From the NCBI GenBank assembly GCA_943328885.2, contig CALQBT020000146.1, positions 1-6,897 of the forward strand: a stretch of DNA of 6,897 nt. Direction: 5' to 3'. Below, in pieces: positions 5,839 to 6,897 of the stretch. Under the pieces are notes generated by a model, which was not told the origin of the DNA, searched no databases, and was given only the letters and a program-made list of their open reading frames with translations. Both the position numbers and the translations under genes were made by a program. Source of the stretch: Bordetella parapertussis (GTDB lineage: Bacteria; Pseudomonadota; Gammaproteobacteria; Burkholderiales; Burkholderiaceae_C). Position 1 is the stretch's first letter. Each line of letters opens with the position of its first letter.

Positions 5839-6498
5839 CTACTTCCAGGCGAACACCGGCTGCTCGAAATGCGCCACCCGGGTCGGCCGGTCCAGCACGC
5901 AGACCTCGCGGAACTGGTAGATCAGCGCGGCCGTCGGCGCAGCAATCCAGTTGTCGCCCACCGGCATCTTGAGCACCGGATGCTCGCTGCCTTCGAGCGG
6001 TTCAAGCAAGGGCGCATCGGCGCGCAGGAACTCGTTGATCGGGATGCGGTGGATGCTCGCCACCTCGGCCGGGTCGGGCTTGAGCTTGCGCGCCTCGCCG
6101 GCCCACATCACCACCGGAATCATCGCGAAGCCCGAGCGGGTGATGAAGGTGTCGAGCCGGCCCATCACATCGGCCTCGGTCAGCTGCAGGCCGACCTCCT
6201 CGGACAGCTCGCGCAACGCGGTCTGCTCGGGCGTCTCGCCCTCGTCTATCCTGCCGCCAGGCAAAGCCCATTGGCCGGCGTGGCGACGCAAGTGCTTGGC
6301 GCGCCGGGTCAGGATCAACGCGGCCTCGGTGCTCCAATGACCAGATTTGGTCAGACCCCACAGGCCGGAGCCCGGGCCCTCGTCGGCGATCACCAGCGCG
6401 ACCGCGGCGCGCTTCAGACCGGTCTCGTCAGGCGCGTGCAGCGGCCAAGCGGCAAGCCGCTCAGTGACCAGTTGGCGCAAGGCCTCGTCTCTTTGCAT
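5839..6498 (-). CDS. NUDIX hydrolase, probable CoA diphosphatase (NudL-like)
   Basis: A 219-residue cytoplasmic NUDIX enzyme. The NUDIX box G-x5-E-x7-REU-x-EE-x-GU is complete at residues 82-104: Gly82, Glu88, Arg96-Glu97, Glu100-Glu101 and Gly103. Immediately before it, residues 63-81 carry the CoA-diphosphatase signature (LTRRAKHLRRHAGQ, then ALPGG). This signature in the family marks enzymes that cleave CoA or acyl-CoA to 3',5'-ADP and phosphopantetheine derivatives using Mg2+ or Mn2+. A Gly/Ser/Trp-rich segment at about 40-58 separates the first strand (AAVALVIA) from the signature and looks like an insertion compared with short NudL proteins. The C-terminal part (about 150-219) is long enough for extra secondary structure. 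No clear Shine-Dalgarno site precedes the ATG. It begins 17-18 bases after the crotonase stop, so it probably belongs to that transcript. Confidence 0.9.
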   Translation of the reverse strand: MQRDEALRQLVTERLAAWPLHAPDETGLKRAAVALVIADEGPGSGLWGLTKSGHWSTEAALILTRRAKHLRRHAGQWALPGGRIDEGETPEQTALRELSEEVGLQLTEADVMGRLDTFITRSGFAMIPVVMWAGEARKLKPDPAEVASIHRIPINEFLRADAPLLEPLEGSEHPVLKMPVGDNWIAAPTAALIYQFREVCVLDRPTRVAHFEQPVFAWK

Positions 6499-6516
6499 CG
6501 GGTTGGGCCGGGTCGG

Positions 6517-6897
6517 TCAGTCGTGGAACACTGGCGCGCGCTTTTCGAGATTGGCGCGCACCGCCTCAAGCTGGTTGGGCTGACCCATCAGCGCGACCTG
6601 CTCGACCGATTCGGCCATCAGCAGTTCGGCCGAGCTCGCGCCCAGCGTCTGGTTGGCCAGGTTCATCAGCCGCTTGTCGGCGCGCATCGCGTGCGGGTTG
6701 CGCTGCGATATCGCCAGCGCCATCGAACGCGCCTCGGCCAGTGGGTCGGCACAAACCCTTGTCGCCAAGCCCAGTTGCACGGCTTCATCACCGCGCACCA
6801 AGCGACCGGTGAAGGTCAGCTCGCGAGCATGGTCGTCACGCACCAAGCCACGCATCAGCGCCACGCCCGCCATGTCGGGCACCAAACCCCATTTAAT
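6517..6897 (-). CDS. Enoyl-CoA hydratase/isomerase (crotonase) family protein, N-terminal half cut by the right edge
   Basis: The visible part is 126 residues of the C-terminal half, in an open frame reaching the window end. It begins IKWGLVPDMAG, the crotonase segment that follows the second catalytic acid, and continues with VRDDHARELTFTGRLVRGDEAVQLGLATRV, a typical family pattern (ELxxTGR, A-x-x-x-GLA). The tail (AVRANLEKRAPVF) is the usual end helix region. About half of a normal 250-270 residue protein is therefore missing. In alignment by eye the Asp of VPD falls where dienoyl-CoA isomerase has its Asp204, while simple hydratases have Gly there; the reaction could therefore be isomerisation rather than hydration. 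The exact substrate is unknown. The NUDIX gene follows closely, as in an operon. Confidence 0.9.
   Translation of the reverse strand: MKWGLVPDMAGVALMRGLVRDDHARELTFTGRLVRGDEAVQLGLATRVCADPLAEARSMALAISQRNPHAMRADKRLMNLANQTLGASSAELLMAESVEQVALMGQPNQLEAVRANLEKRAPVFHD

Overview
The window looks like chromosomal DNA from a high-GC betaproteobacterium, most probably a Burkholderiales member of the Leptothrix/Rubrivivax/Ideonella kind. The call rests on GC-rich third codon positions and on the style of the proteins (TesB, a MalT/LAL-type LuxR regulator, an NudL-like NUDIX protein, a crotonase). It is an inference from composition and family recognition, not a database match. No tRNA, rRNA, CRISPR array, insertion sequence or phage gene is visible.

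Left part (1-1203, minus strand): two genes that read leftward. A 68-residue Cys-rich exported peptide is followed after 40 bases by an unrecognised membrane protein that runs off the left edge. The exported peptide has a strong AAGGAG ribosome site and two copies of a C-x-T-x-Q-G-W motif. Above it lies a 313-base stretch (1204-1516) without a confident gene; it holds at most a doubtful 79-codon ORF that overlaps the peptide gene by ATGA.

Middle part (1517-5817): tesB (acyl-CoA thioesterase II, minus strand) and a 926-residue LAL/MalT-type LuxR transcription activator (plus strand) diverge from a 54-base intergenic region. The regulator gene overlaps by ATGA with a gene for a putative outer-membrane lipoprotein of unknown function, so these two are probably one translationally coupled transcript.

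Right part (5839-6897, minus strand): an enoyl-CoA hydratase/isomerase family gene (cut by the right edge) followed after 17 bases by a NUDIX hydrolase carrying the CoA-diphosphatase signature. This pair converges on the regulator-lipoprotein pair with only 21 bases between the stops.

How the genes may work together: three of the four recognisable enzymes or regulators touch acyl-CoA chemistry: thioester hydrolysis (TesB), double-bond hydration or isomerisation (crotonase) and CoA-pool cleavage (NUDIX). A large inducer-responsive activator of the class that includes MalT and AlkS sits between them. A locus for sensing and handling fatty-acid or hydrocarbon-derived acyl-CoA is a reasonable inference, but no operator site or inducer can be read from the sequence. 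The least explained parts are the exported-peptide/membrane-protein pair on the left and the regulator-coupled lipoprotein.
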